Of a stretch of DNA of 64,000 nucleotides, positions 1-7,958 are shown piece by piece; the first letter of the stretch is position 1, and each line of letters begins with the position of its first letter. A program made the translations under genes and the position numbers. The notes under the pieces are model-generated. The model was not told the DNA's origin. It searched no databases and saw nothing but the letters and a program-made list of their open reading frames with translations. The stretch covers positions 1-64,000 of the forward strand of contig JAGHIE010000014.1 of the NCBI GenBank assembly GCA_017887325.1. Reading direction: 5' to 3'. The DNA is from Oscillospiraceae bacterium. Lineage in GTDB: Bacteria; Bacillota; Clostridia; Oscillospirales; Ruminococcaceae.

Positions 1-36
1 CGATATTTTACTTAAGCTTAACTTGTAAGCCTCTGT

Positions 37-65
37 ATTATATCATACTTTCAAAAGCTTGTCAA
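37..65 (-). promoter_or_regulatory. Strong sigma-A promoter reading off the left edge (P2)
   Basis: On the minus strand the -35 TTGACA (60-65) and -10 TATAAT (37-42) are both perfect consensus with 17 bases between them. Transcription would start near 30 and leave the window leftward. Together with the second promoter at 131-160 it forms a tandem pair typical of rRNA or other stable RNA operons. That target is inferred, since the transcribed gene lies outside the window. Confidence 0.8.
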
Positions 66-130
66 CTACTTTTTTCATTCAGTAATCTCTTTCAGCTCTC
101 TCGCTTCCTTCTCTCGAAGACAGCTTAGTT

Positions 131-160
131 ATATTATCATATATACATATCTTTTGTCAA
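131..160 (-). promoter_or_regulatory. Upstream tandem sigma-A promoter reading left (P1)
   Basis: On the minus strand a perfect -35 TTGACA (155-160) is followed by GATAAT (133-138) at 16 bases or TAATAT (131-136) at 18 bases. It lies about 95 bp upstream of the perfect promoter at 37-65 and faces the same way. The stretch between the two is purine-rich, GA-repeat-like, with no gene. Confidence 0.65.
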
Positions 161-236
161 CTCTTTTCTTTACTTTCCATTTTTTTATCAGTTTTATTCT
201 ACTTTTGCTGTTTTTTATGTTAAAAATCTACATAAA

Positions 237-265
237 TTGACTTTATTATTCTTTTTTGCTAAAAT
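237..265 (+). promoter_or_regulatory. Promoter of tRNA-Arg
   Basis: The -35 TTGACT (237-242) and -10 TAAAAT (260-265) are 17 bases apart, placing the start of transcription about 10 bases before the tRNA at 281. Confidence 0.75.
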
Positions 266-280
266 TATTTTGACAAATAT

Positions 281-354
281 GTGCTTGTAGCTCAGTTGGA
301 TAGAGCATCAGACTCCGACTCTGAAGGTCGTGCGTTCAAATCGCATCACGCACA
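281..354 (+). tRNA. tRNA-Arg (anticodon CCG)
   Basis: A full cloverleaf can be folded. The acceptor starts GTGCTTG and ends CACGCAC, with a D arm GCTC/GAGC, anticodon stem TCAGA/TCTGA with loop CTCCGAC (anticodon CCG, reading CGG), and T arm GTGCG/CGCAT with TTCAAAT. The discriminator is A. Position 5-68 is a U/C mismatch in the acceptor stem. The 3' CCA is not encoded (TCA follows), so it must be added after transcription, unlike the three tRNAs at 13.4-13.7 kb. A promoter lies just upstream and a terminator just downstream, so it is a single-gene unit. Confidence 0.95.
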
Positions 355-358
355 TCAC

Positions 359-396
359 AAAAAATTGCTATCTAAAATATTAGATAGCAATTTTTT
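359..396. terminator. Bidirectional terminator between tRNA-Arg and the LysR gene
   Basis: The inverted repeat AAAAATTGCTATCTAA / TTAGATAGCAATTTTT has a 4-base loop and T-runs in both directions. It serves the rightward tRNA and the leftward LysR gene, whose stop codon (395-397) lies inside it. Confidence 0.85.
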
Positions 397-1267
397 ATTT
401 ATCAGATAATAACGATAAAAACATTTCTGATATTCTATTGAATACTTGATATTTTTTCCAAACTAAACTCATTTTAGGTCTAACCTGTACTGAGATTGGT
501 CTAAAGCATAAATTAGATTTTCCAGATACATTTATTATATTATCAAAACAGATTGCATAACCTATTCCTTCATCAACCATTACCGATGCATTATACAATA
601 AATTATATGTCGCAACTATATTTAATTTATCTTCTGAACAGTTGAATAAATCGCTTAAATTTGAATCGTAAGTTGATTGTCTTGAGATAATTAGTGGCTT
701 ATCTAATAAATCTTCTGGATATATTATTTCTTTCTTTGATAATGGATCATCTTTTCTCATCATCACACCAAATTCATCTACTTGCAATAAAGGAATACCA
801 TCATATTTTGTATTATCATATTTTCCAAACAAAAGTGCAAAATCTATTAATCCCCTATCTAGTTCTTCTAGAACACTAGATTTATCACCACTTCGTATAT
901 GAAAACATATTTTAGGGTATTTATCTTGCATTTTCTTTATTATTTTAGCTATTTGTCTGATACCTTGAGTTTCTCCAGCACCTATAAATATATTTCCAGA
1001 CAAAGTTTTATCTGATAACTCAATTTCTTCTTTTGTCTTATTAACTAGAGAAAGTATTTCTTCAGCTCTTTTTCTTAAGATAATACCATCTTCAGTTAAA
1101 GTTATTTTTCTATTACTTCGTATAAATAATTTTTTACCCAATTCATCTTCTAAATCCTTTAATTGTCTTGAAAGAGTAGGTTGAGAAAGATGCAGTGATT
1201 CAGCACCAGCAGAAATGCTCTGCTCTCTTACCACAGCTAAAAAATATTCTAATAATCTTATTTCCAT
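395..1267 (-). CDS. LysR-family transcriptional regulator
   Basis: This 290-aa protein has normal LysR length. Residues 1-60 form the winged helix-turn-helix (LEYFLAVV, then SLHLSQPTLSRQLKDLEDELG, with the typical KLFIR wing), followed by a linker helix and a periplasmic-binding-like effector domain from about residue 90. It is divergent from an acetyltransferase and an iron alcohol dehydrogenase across a 128-bp AT-rich gap. That is the classic LysR arrangement, so it probably controls those two genes and itself. The effector is not deducible from sequence. The family call is firm; the target is inferred from position. Confidence 0.9.
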   Translation of the reverse strand: MEIRLLEYFLAVVREQSISAGAESLHLSQPTLSRQLKDLEDELGKKLFIRSNRKITLTEDGIILRKRAEEILSLVNKTKEEIELSDKTLSGNIFIGAGETQGIRQIAKIIKKMQDKYPKICFHIRSGDKSSVLEELDRGLIDFALLFGKYDNTKYDGIPLLQVDEFGVMMRKDDPLSKKEIIYPEDLLDKPLIISRQSTYDSNLSDLFNCSEDKLNIVATYNLLYNASVMVDEGIGYAICFDNIINVSGKSNLCFRPISVQVRPKMSLVWKKYQVFNRISEMFLSLLSDK

Positions 1268-1331
1268 ATAATTATCCTCATAAAAATCTATCTATAGTTA
1301 TAAAGCATAAATTATTATTCAATATAGGTAT

Positions 1332-1360
1332 TTGTTATATATAAATATTATTGATATAAT
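1332..1360 (+). promoter_or_regulatory. Promoter of the acetyltransferase-dehydrogenase operon
   Basis: TTGTTA (1332-1337) and TATAAT (1355-1360) are 17 bases apart, 35 bp before the start codon of the acetyltransferase. The promoter lies in the divergent gap with the LysR gene, where the regulator is expected to bind. Confidence 0.6.
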
Positions 1361-1395
1361 TATATCATAAAATATAAACTATTGGGAGATTTTAT

Positions 1396-1971
1396 ATGGA
1401 TAAGTTAAGCTTAGATAAATTTCTACATCATATGAATAGTAAAAAAGAAGTTATTTCTGGCTCTGAAATACATGAATATATGTCTAAACTAGCACAAGAA
1501 GCAATGATTATAACTTCAAAATTAAACAACCAATATAATACACCAAATGAAATTATTGAAATAATGACAACTTTAATTGGTAAACCAATTGGAAAAAATT
1601 TTATGTTATTTCCTCCATTTTACACTGATTGTGGAAAAAATACAGCAATAGGAGATAATGTATTTATCAATAGTGGTTGTAAATTTCAAGATCAAGGTGG
1701 TATAACAATAGGCAACAATACATTGATTGGTCATAACGTTGTTTTAGCAACATTAAATCATAATTTAGACCCTGAAAAAAGAGGAAATCTTATTCCAGAT
1801 ACAATAAAAATTGGAAATAATGTTTGGATTGGTTCAAATGCAACAATATTACCAGGTGTTGTTATCGAAGATGGTGCTGTAATTGCAGCTGGTGCTGTTG
1901 TAAATAAAAGAGTAGAAAAAAATACAATAGTAGCAGGAGTTCCTGCAAAAAAAATCAAAAATATAAACTAA
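1396..1971 (+). CDS. Sugar O-acetyltransferase (maltose/galactoside acetyltransferase type)
   Basis: A 191-aa hexapeptide-repeat acyltransferase. An N-terminal helical cap (about residues 1-60) precedes a left-handed beta helix rich in I/V-G-x-N/D-x repeats (residues 80-185). The candidate catalytic His122 sits in TLNHNLDP, the usual place for this family, and the end GVPAKKIKN is typical. It transfers acetyl from acetyl-CoA to a sugar or thio-sugar hydroxyl in the cytoplasm; the acceptor is unknown. A GGGAG site precedes the start. The dehydrogenase gene follows 19 bp later, so they are co-transcribed and likely under the divergent LysR protein. Confidence 0.88.
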   Translation: MDKLSLDKFLHHMNSKKEVISGSEIHEYMSKLAQEAMIITSKLNNQYNTPNEIIEIMTTLIGKPIGKNFMLFPPFYTDCGKNTAIGDNVFINSGCKFQDQGGITIGNNTLIGHNVVLATLNHNLDPEKRGNLIPDTIKIGNNVWIGSNATILPGVVIEDGAVIAAGAVVNKRVEKNTIVAGVPAKKIKNIN

Positions 1972-1990
1972 ATAAAGTGGAGGTAATTTT

Positions 1991-3157
1991 ATGTTAGGAG
2001 ATTTTATTTATTCAAACCCAACTAAATTATATTTCGGAGAAAACTCTTTAGATTATTTAAATGATGAACTAAAAAAATATGGTAAAAACATTTTACTTGT
2101 ATATGGTAATGGTTCAATTAAAAAAAATGGATTATATGAAAAAATTATTTCAATATTAAAAGATAATGATAAAAATATTATAGAGGATAGTGGCGTTATG
2201 CCAAATCCAACTGTTAAAAAATTATACGAAGGAGCTAAATTAGCTAAAGAAAATAATATTGATTTAATCTTAGCAGTTGGTGGAGGATCTGTTTGTGACT
2301 ATTCAAAAGCTGTTTCTGTTTCTGCTTGGTGCGACGAAGATCCATGGGATAAATATTATTTAAAAATGGAAGATGTAGATAATAAAATTATTCCAGTTGG
2401 TTGCATATTAACAATGGTTGGAACAGGTTCAGAAATGAATGGTGGTGCTGTAATAACAAATCAAGAACAAAAATTAAAAATAGGTCACATATTTGGTGAA
2501 AATGTATATCCTAAGTTTTCTATACTAAATCCTAAATTAACATATACTCTACCTAAATACCAAATGGTATCTGGAATTTATGACATTATGAATCATATAA
2601 CAGAACAATATTTTTCAAATAATGATGATAATACTTCAGATTACATTGCAGAAGGATTAATGCGTTCATTAATTAATAGTAGTAAAGTGGCAATAAATGA
2701 TCCAGAAAACTATGAAGCTAGAAGTAACATTATGTGGATTGCAACATGGGCATTAAATACATTGATAGCTAAAGGCAAATCAACTGACTGGATGGTTCAT
2801 ATGATAGGTCAATCTATCGGTGCTTATACAAATGCAACACACGGAATGACTTTATCAGCAATATCAATTGAATATTATCGTTATATCTATCTATATGGAT
2901 TAGAAAAATTTAAAAGATTTGCTGTTAATGTATGGAATGTACAAACTGAAGCAAAATCAGACGAAGAAATAGCTCTAGAAGGTCTAAACTGTATGGAAAA
3001 TTGGATGAAAGAAATAGGTTTAGTAATGAATATAACAGATTTAGGCGTAACAGAAGATATGATAGATAAAATAGCAGATGGATCTTTTATTTTAGATGGA
3101 GGATACAAAAAATTAAATAAAGAAGATATTATAACAATATTAAAAAGAAGTATGTAA
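1991..3157 (+). CDS. Iron-containing alcohol dehydrogenase, YqhD/butanol dehydrogenase type
   Basis: This 388-aa group III alcohol dehydrogenase carries the GGGSVCDYSK nucleotide motif at residues 97-106. Its putative metal ligands D198, H202, H270 and H284 have nearly the same spacing as in E. coli YqhD. Family members are cytoplasmic and reduce short-chain or reactive aldehydes to alcohols with NADPH. The NAD(P) preference cannot be read with certainty. A GGAGGT site precedes the start and it is the second gene after the acetyltransferase. LysR control of YqhD-like genes is often linked to aldehyde stress, which is an inference here. Transcription ends at the hairpin immediately after the stop. 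Confidence 0.9.
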   Translation: MLGDFIYSNPTKLYFGENSLDYLNDELKKYGKNILLVYGNGSIKKNGLYEKIISILKDNDKNIIEDSGVMPNPTVKKLYEGAKLAKENNIDLILAVGGGSVCDYSKAVSVSAWCDEDPWDKYYLKMEDVDNKIIPVGCILTMVGTGSEMNGGAVITNQEQKLKIGHIFGENVYPKFSILNPKLTYTLPKYQMVSGIYDIMNHITEQYFSNNDDNTSDYIAEGLMRSLINSSKVAINDPENYEARSNIMWIATWALNTLIAKGKSTDWMVHMIGQSIGAYTNATHGMTLSAISIEYYRYIYLYGLEKFKRFAVNVWNVQTEAKSDEEIALEGLNCMENWMKEIGLVMNITDLGVTEDMIDKIADGSFILDGGYKKLNKEDIITILKRSM

Positions 3158-3194
3158 AAAAAGAGCACGAATTTAAAATTCGTGCTCTTTTTTA
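3156..3194. terminator. Bidirectional terminator between the dehydrogenase and the B12 ECF operon
   Basis: The stem AAAAGAGCACGAATT / AATTCGTGCTCTTTT has T-runs on both sides. It closes the rightward dehydrogenase operon and the leftward ECF operon; the stop of the S-component gene (3192-3194) lies in it. Confidence 0.85.
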
Positions 3195-4508
3195 TGATAA
3201 AATCCCATATTTGAGTTTTACTCTATCTAATTTTTTCAAAATAGGTTTAGTCATTGCAAATAAGAAAATCATAGTCGATACAGCATGAGTAAAGTTAACA
3301 GGTACTCCACTAATATATTTAGCAACAAATACTTCCCATGTTAATCCATCTAAAAATGATAATGCAGATGAAGTATCCATTATAAATCCATATATTGCAA
3401 AAGTTACAAATCCACCATATATACATAATATAACTTTATTAAAAGCATATTTTTTTCTGTTATTTCTAAATAATAAACCAGATAAAAATCCTATTATCCC
3501 AAATGCAAACATTTGCCATGGAGTCCACGGACCTTGTCCAAAAAAGAAATTTGATGCAAAAGCAGCTAATGCACCTGTTAAAAAACCAGCCTCTGCTCCT
3601 AATCCTATTCCTGATATTATAACAATCGCTGTTACAGGTTTAAAGTTAGGTAGCATAGAAAAAGCCATTCTACCCATTGTTGCAATAACAACCATAACAG
3701 CTATAACAACAATTTCTCTAGCCTGTGGTTTTCTATCTTCAAACATAACAAAAAAAGGTGCCATTGATATTACTATTACACATAATGATATAAAATAATA
3801 GCTTCTATTTTTTAAAAATATAACTCCAAAAGCTATTATCACAGGTACTAACAAGAAACCTAAAATAAAAGTTATTTTGGTTCTCTTTCCTAATTTTTTA
3901 TTTTCTTTAAATTTTTTGTATGTATATGAATTTTTATTATTTTCAAACAACAATATTTTTTTTGAGAATATTATTATGAAAATCGATAGTAATATTTGTA
4001 TAAATGGAGTTGATGTATTTTGAATTTTAGCAAATACTGTTAAATTAAAAAAATTATTTTCAATGCCTAAACAATTATTCACTCTGATATTTATGTAATA
4101 AACAATAATTATCGCACATATTGCTGGAAGCATAGAAAATAAGAAAACTAATAAACTTATTTTCTGTGCTTTTTGTTTATTTTTATAAATCAGAATAACA
4201 AATACAATTATCAAAATTGTACTAATTCCTATAAATACCTTAGATAAAATCGACATCATAAAAATCAAGTTTTGATTATATGAGAAACTATCAAAACTAT
4301 CTAATAATAGATTTTTAGCTATATAAATAATATGATCATCTACTTTTAAAAGATTAAACAGGCTTATTTTTCGCATATATTTTAAATCAGATACAAAAAA
4401 ATATGGTGCAAAGAAAAACATTAAACTAAAAGAAATAGAAGCAATAACTAGTAACATAATAGGTGTATCTAAACCAGTTGCGAAATATTTATCTAATTTT
4501 TTTCGCAT
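3192..4508 (-). CDS. ECF transporter S component with an N-terminal membrane extension (predicted cobalamin)
   Basis: A 438-aa membrane protein. The C-terminal half, from about residue 210, is a recognisable ECF substrate-binding (S) component: a bundle of about six helices with the Ala/Gly-rich stretch TMGRMAFSML followed by GLGAEAGFLTGALAAF and the GPWTPWQM segment. The first ~200 residues add four or five further hydrophobic segments not needed for an S component, making it roughly twice the usual length. It overlaps the ATPase gene by 16 bp and is the last gene of the riboswitch operon. The substrate is inferred as cobalamin from the upstream riboswitch and the transcobalamin-like partners, not from residues. 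Confidence 0.8.
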   Translation of the reverse strand: MRKKLDKYFATGLDTPIMLLVIASISFSLMFFFAPYFFVSDLKYMRKISLFNLLKVDDHIIYIAKNLLLDSFDSFSYNQNLIFMMSILSKVFIGISTILIIVFVILIYKNKQKAQKISLLVFLFSMLPAICAIIIVYYINIRVNNCLGIENNFFNLTVFAKIQNTSTPFIQILLSIFIIIFSKKILLFENNKNSYTYKKFKENKKLGKRTKITFILGFLLVPVIIAFGVIFLKNRSYYFISLCVIVISMAPFFVMFEDRKPQAREIVVIAVMVVIATMGRMAFSMLPNFKPVTAIVIISGIGLGAEAGFLTGALAAFASNFFFGQGPWTPWQMFAFGIIGFLSGLLFRNNRKKYAFNKVILCIYGGFVTFAIYGFIMDTSSALSFLDGLTWEVFVAKYISGVPVNFTHAVSTMIFLFAMTKPILKKLDRVKLKYGILS

Positions 4509-6169
4509 AATTTAATCACATCCTCAATTACTACCGCATTCTTGAATATATGTCTAGCCATTCTATTTGTTGCAGTTGTATAAAAATTATTTCCTATAAA
4601 AAACTCTCTTGTTTTTTGTTTTGTCACCAAATTTCCATTAAAAAACATTGCACAAGTATCAGCATTCTTTGCACAAAACTCAACATCGTGAGAAACAATC
4701 AAAAATGTTCTTCCATTTTGTTTCATCTTATTCAAAATTTTAGCTAACTTATTCTTATAAAATCCATCTAAACTCTTAGTAGGCTCATCTAAGAATATAA
4801 TTTTAGGATTTAATAAAAGTATTTTTGCCAAAGCAACTCTTTGTTGTTCTCCACCACTTAAGTCATAAGGATGAGATTTTAACAAGTTTGAAATCTCGGT
4901 TTCCTCAATAACTTGTTTAAGTTTCTCTTCTTTTTCTGCTTTTGATATTTTCATTGTTGAAAACATTTCTAATAAATCATTTTCAACGGTATCTGAAACA
5001 AATAAAGTTTGTGGATTTTGAGGTAACATGGCCAAAGTTCCATTAAATAATTCATTTGACTTATATTTATTTATATCTTTACCGTCAATTAATATTTTCC
5101 CTCTATAAGGTTTATTAACAGAACTTAATAAAGAAAGTGTAGTACTTTTCCCTGTTCCATTTCCACCCAAAATACAAAAAATTTCATTTTCTTTTACTTC
5201 TAAATTTAACCCTTTTACAATATCATTTCCATTTTTATCATATCTAAACCATACATTTTTAGCTTCTATTACATTTTTTGAATTATTGCTTTCTTGATTA
5301 GATTGATTTACATCTAAAAATGTTTCGTTTACATTGATATTATTTTCTTCAATATATTTATCAAGCCATTTTCTACCATCTCTAATAGTTAAAGGACATT
5401 CACCAACTTGTCCAAGTTTTGCATAAATTTGAACTGGAGTTGGAAAAGTAACAAACATATCGTTATCTTTTAATTTTTCTCCAATATTTTTAGGAGTATC
5501 GTAAGCAATCACTTCTCCTTTATCCATCATTAAAATTTTATCAGATATAGGAAAAACATCTTCTAATCTATGTTCAATAATTAATATGGTAGTTCCAAAT
5601 TCCAAATTTAATCTTTTAAGAGTATGTAAAAATTCAGTGGAAGCAATAGGGTCTAATTGAGATGTTGGTTCATCTAAAATCAATATTTCTGGATGCATAG
5701 CCATAACAGAAGCTAAATTCAATATTTGTTTTTGTCCACCAGATAATTCAGAAACATTTTTTTCAAACCAATTTTGTATACCAAAATAACTAGCCATTTC
5801 AGAAATTCTTATTCTCATTGTTTGCAAATCTAATCCTAAATTTTCCAAACCAAAAGCCATTTCATGCCAAACTTTATCCGTTACAATTTGATTATCTGGA
5901 TTTTGAGTAACATATCCTATTTCAAAAGCTTGAGTTCTATCGTCAACATCATTTATATCTTTTCCCTTATAAAATATGTTTCCTTCTAATTTTCCATATG
6001 GAGCTGAAGAACTTTTAAAATGTTTAATAAGTGTAGATTTTCCACAACCTGACTTACCACATACTGATACAAAATCACCTTGCTCTATTTTTAGATTTAT
6101 ATTAGATAGTACTTTTTCAGATTGATTAGGATATGAAAAACTTAGATTTTTGATTTCAAATAGTACCAT
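4493..6169 (-). CDS. ECF transporter ATPase, two fused ABC domains (A-A')
   Basis: A 558-aa protein with two complete ABC ATPase domains in one chain. Domain 1 has Walker A GKSGCGKST, signature LSGGQKQ and Walker B ILILDEPT. Domain 2 has Walker A GGNGTGKST, signature LSGGEQQR and Walker B IIFLDEPT, with H-loops IEH and VSH. It powers the ECF importer on the cytoplasmic face. The start at 6169 (MVLFEIKN) is chosen because GGAGG lies 8 bases upstream; a longer reading to 6211 lacks a site. It overlaps the end of the T gene by 28 bp and the S gene start by 16 bp, suggesting translational coupling in T-A-S order. Confidence 0.9.
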   Translation of the reverse strand: MVLFEIKNLSFSYPNQSEKVLSNINLKIEQGDFVSVCGKSGCGKSTLIKHFKSSSAPYGKLEGNIFYKGKDINDVDDRTQAFEIGYVTQNPDNQIVTDKVWHEMAFGLENLGLDLQTMRIRISEMASYFGIQNWFEKNVSELSGGQKQILNLASVMAMHPEILILDEPTSQLDPIASTEFLHTLKRLNLEFGTTILIIEHRLEDVFPISDKILMMDKGEVIAYDTPKNIGEKLKDNDMFVTFPTPVQIYAKLGQVGECPLTIRDGRKWLDKYIEENNINVNETFLDVNQSNQESNNSKNVIEAKNVWFRYDKNGNDIVKGLNLEVKENEIFCILGGNGTGKSTTLSLLSSVNKPYRGKILIDGKDINKYKSNELFNGTLAMLPQNPQTLFVSDTVENDLLEMFSTMKISKAEKEEKLKQVIEETEISNLLKSHPYDLSGGEQQRVALAKILLLNPKIIFLDEPTKSLDGFYKNKLAKILNKMKQNGRTFLIVSHDVEFCAKNADTCAMFFNGNLVTKQKTREFFIGNNFYTTATNRMARHIFKNAVVIEDVIKLCEKN

Positions 6170-7032
6170 TTTATATCCTCCACAACATTTAAAAATAAAG
6201 GTAAAAAACAAAGTATAAAATAAAGAATATATGATAATAAACTATATACTGACAATTGATTAATACTATATAAAGGATAATACAATACAAAAATCTGTTT
6301 TGTTATAACTCCTATCAAAATCCATATAAAACATACTGCCATAATTGTAATAACACATATATCTCTTTTTTCAAAATTATATGTATGAAAATGACTTCTA
6401 CCTCTTAATCCATAACCTCTTGAACGCATAGAATCTGCTGTTTCAACAGAATTTTCTAAAGCCCATGTTATCATAATAGATATAATTTTTATTCCCTGCT
6501 TCACTTTTTGCAAAAAATTTCCGTCTGTAACATCTCTACCAATACATTTTTGTGAATAAGAAACTTTTTTAAGTTGTTCTGTAAATCTAGGAACAAATCT
6601 AAATACCATAGACAAAATCAAAGATATTGCTGGTATTATTTTTCCAAACAAATATATAAATTTATCCGATGTCATGACTTGGTTAAAAGAAGAAAACCAT
6701 AACACTACAATCGCTATTGTAATACCTGCTACAATCCCATAAACAATTGATTCTAAAGTTATTGGATTTCCTGATTTTAAATAAAACAATGTTGTCATTC
6801 CTTGATGTGAAAATAAGGGATTTAGTATTGCAGATAACAAAAATGTTGGAAAAGCAATTGCAAATACAACAAATATAGCTTTTTTGCCTTTTAAATAAAA
6901 CACATATGATAACGCTCCAACACCCGATATTATAATAAATATCGGGTGCATAAAGAACATTGAAATTCCTAAAACAAATATATAAAAAATAAAATTTACT
7001 ATTGGATGATAAGTTGAAAAAGTATCTTTCAT
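6142..7032 (-). CDS. ECF transporter T component (EcfT/CbiQ family)
   Basis: A 296-aa membrane protein with five or six hydrophobic segments. It carries the cytoplasmic coupling motif of EcfT proteins around SMRSRGYGLRGRSHF, preceded by the RFVPRFTEQ region. The A-R-G type motif is the coupling helix that grips the two ATPase domains. It is the scaffold of the dedicated importer made with the fused ATPase and the S component downstream. A second, unrelated EcfT copy lies at 42778-43590, so this one is not the shared module. Confidence 0.88.
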   Translation of the reverse strand: MKDTFSTYHPIVNFIFYIFVLGISMFFMHPIFIIISGVGALSYVFYLKGKKAIFVVFAIAFPTFLLSAILNPLFSHQGMTTLFYLKSGNPITLESIVYGIVAGITIAIVVLWFSSFNQVMTSDKFIYLFGKIIPAISLILSMVFRFVPRFTEQLKKVSYSQKCIGRDVTDGNFLQKVKQGIKIISIMITWALENSVETADSMRSRGYGLRGRSHFHTYNFEKRDICVITIMAVCFIWILIGVITKQIFVLYYPLYSINQLSVYSLLSYILYFILCFLPLFLNVVEDIKWYYLKSKI

Positions 7033-7051
7033 TTTATATTTAACCTCTTTT

Positions 7052-7885
7052 TTATAAATCCCAACCTAAATCACAAGTATATCTAAATTCGATGTTATCT
7101 CCTTCTTTTACAATATACTTACTAACACCATAATTAGGTTTTGAGCCATTTACATAATACATCCAACCTGAACCAGATCCACAGTCGAATTCATATAGAT
7201 TATTTATGCCTTCTATATATTCACTGCCAAATCCTGGTGTATATTCATGTTCCATATGTATTCGTCTTGCTCTAGTTTCTCTTAATAAAACATCAAAAAC
7301 ATTTTCCCCATCTTTAAATGTTACTGCTGTTTTATATAAAATATAACCATCTGCAGGAACCAAACTTTCTTTTCCTGGAGTTAGATTACTCATGTTATTT
7401 AAAATAGTTTTACATTCTATAGTCAAATAACATTGTTTTTCAGGTTCTGGCTCTGGTTCTGGAGTTGGTGTTGGTTGTGGGGTAGGTTGTGGGGTTGGAG
7501 CCGGAGTTTGAGTTTGTGAATTTTGAGATGAATTTGATTGTTGATTATTACTAGATTGTTGATTTGATTGTGTAGAAGGTTGATTGTTAGATGATTTAGC
7601 AGAATTTGATTGTGAATTATCTTTTTGTTGTGTATCTTGTTTTTTTGAAGTATCCTCTTTTGAAGTATTTTGCTTATCATCTTTATTTTCAGTTTTCTTA
7701 TCTGAACTATCTTTATCTGTTTTATCTTTATCTTTTTCTACTTTTGAAGAAGTATCTTCTTTTGACACACTACTACTTTCATTACTCCCAACAGCTTTTG
7801 AATTATTTTCTCCACATGCTGTAAAAACAAAAGCCATAACAAAAGCCATTAAAAGAGCTATTATAACTTTTTTATACTGTTTCAA
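7052..7885 (-). CDS. DUF4430 lipoprotein (transcobalamin-like C-terminal domain)
   Basis: A 277-aa lipoprotein. An N-terminal signal ends in the lipobox FTAC (Cys24). Then comes a long S/T/N/Q/K-rich spacer and a Pro-rich TPQPTPQPTP stalk, followed by a C-terminal DUF4430 domain (about residues 150-277) with the telltale SGWMYYVNGSKPNYG and GDNIEFRYT motifs. DUF4430 is the Pfam domain named for its similarity to the C-terminal domain of transcobalamin. It would sit on the outer face of the membrane and hand ligand to the ECF S component. The start is TTG with AAAGGA upstream. B12 binding is inferred from family and operon, not shown. Confidence 0.85.
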   Translation of the reverse strand: MKQYKKVIIALLMAFVMAFVFTACGENNSKAVGSNESSSVSKEDTSSKVEKDKDKTDKDSSDKKTENKDDKQNTSKEDTSKKQDTQQKDNSQSNSAKSSNNQPSTQSNQQSSNNQQSNSSQNSQTQTPAPTPQPTPQPTPTPEPEPEPEKQCYLTIECKTILNNMSNLTPGKESLVPADGYILYKTAVTFKDGENVFDVLLRETRARRIHMEHEYTPGFGSEYIEGINNLYEFDCGSGSGWMYYVNGSKPNYGVSKYIVKEGDNIEFRYTCDLGWDL

Positions 7886-7910
7886 AATAATAACATTCCT
7901 TTCATTAAAT

Positions 7911-7950
7911 CAAGATAAATATATAGTTTTTATCCTATATATTTATCTTG
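7911..7950 (-). repeat. 16-bp perfect inverted repeat between two operon genes
   Basis: CAAGATAAATATATAG and its exact complement flank an 8-base loop in the gap between the wall-protein gene and the lipoprotein gene. No T-run follows on the minus strand, so it is not a normal terminator. It could be an mRNA processing or stabilising hairpin that sets different levels for the wall protein and the downstream genes; that role is inference. Confidence 0.7.
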
Positions 7951-7958
7951 TTCTTAAA

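Noticed and set aside
6170-6211. Longer N-terminus for the fused ATPase (MFFTFIFKCCGGYK)
   Set aside because: The GGAGG site precedes the inner ATG at 6169; the extension would encode the ribosome binding site itself.
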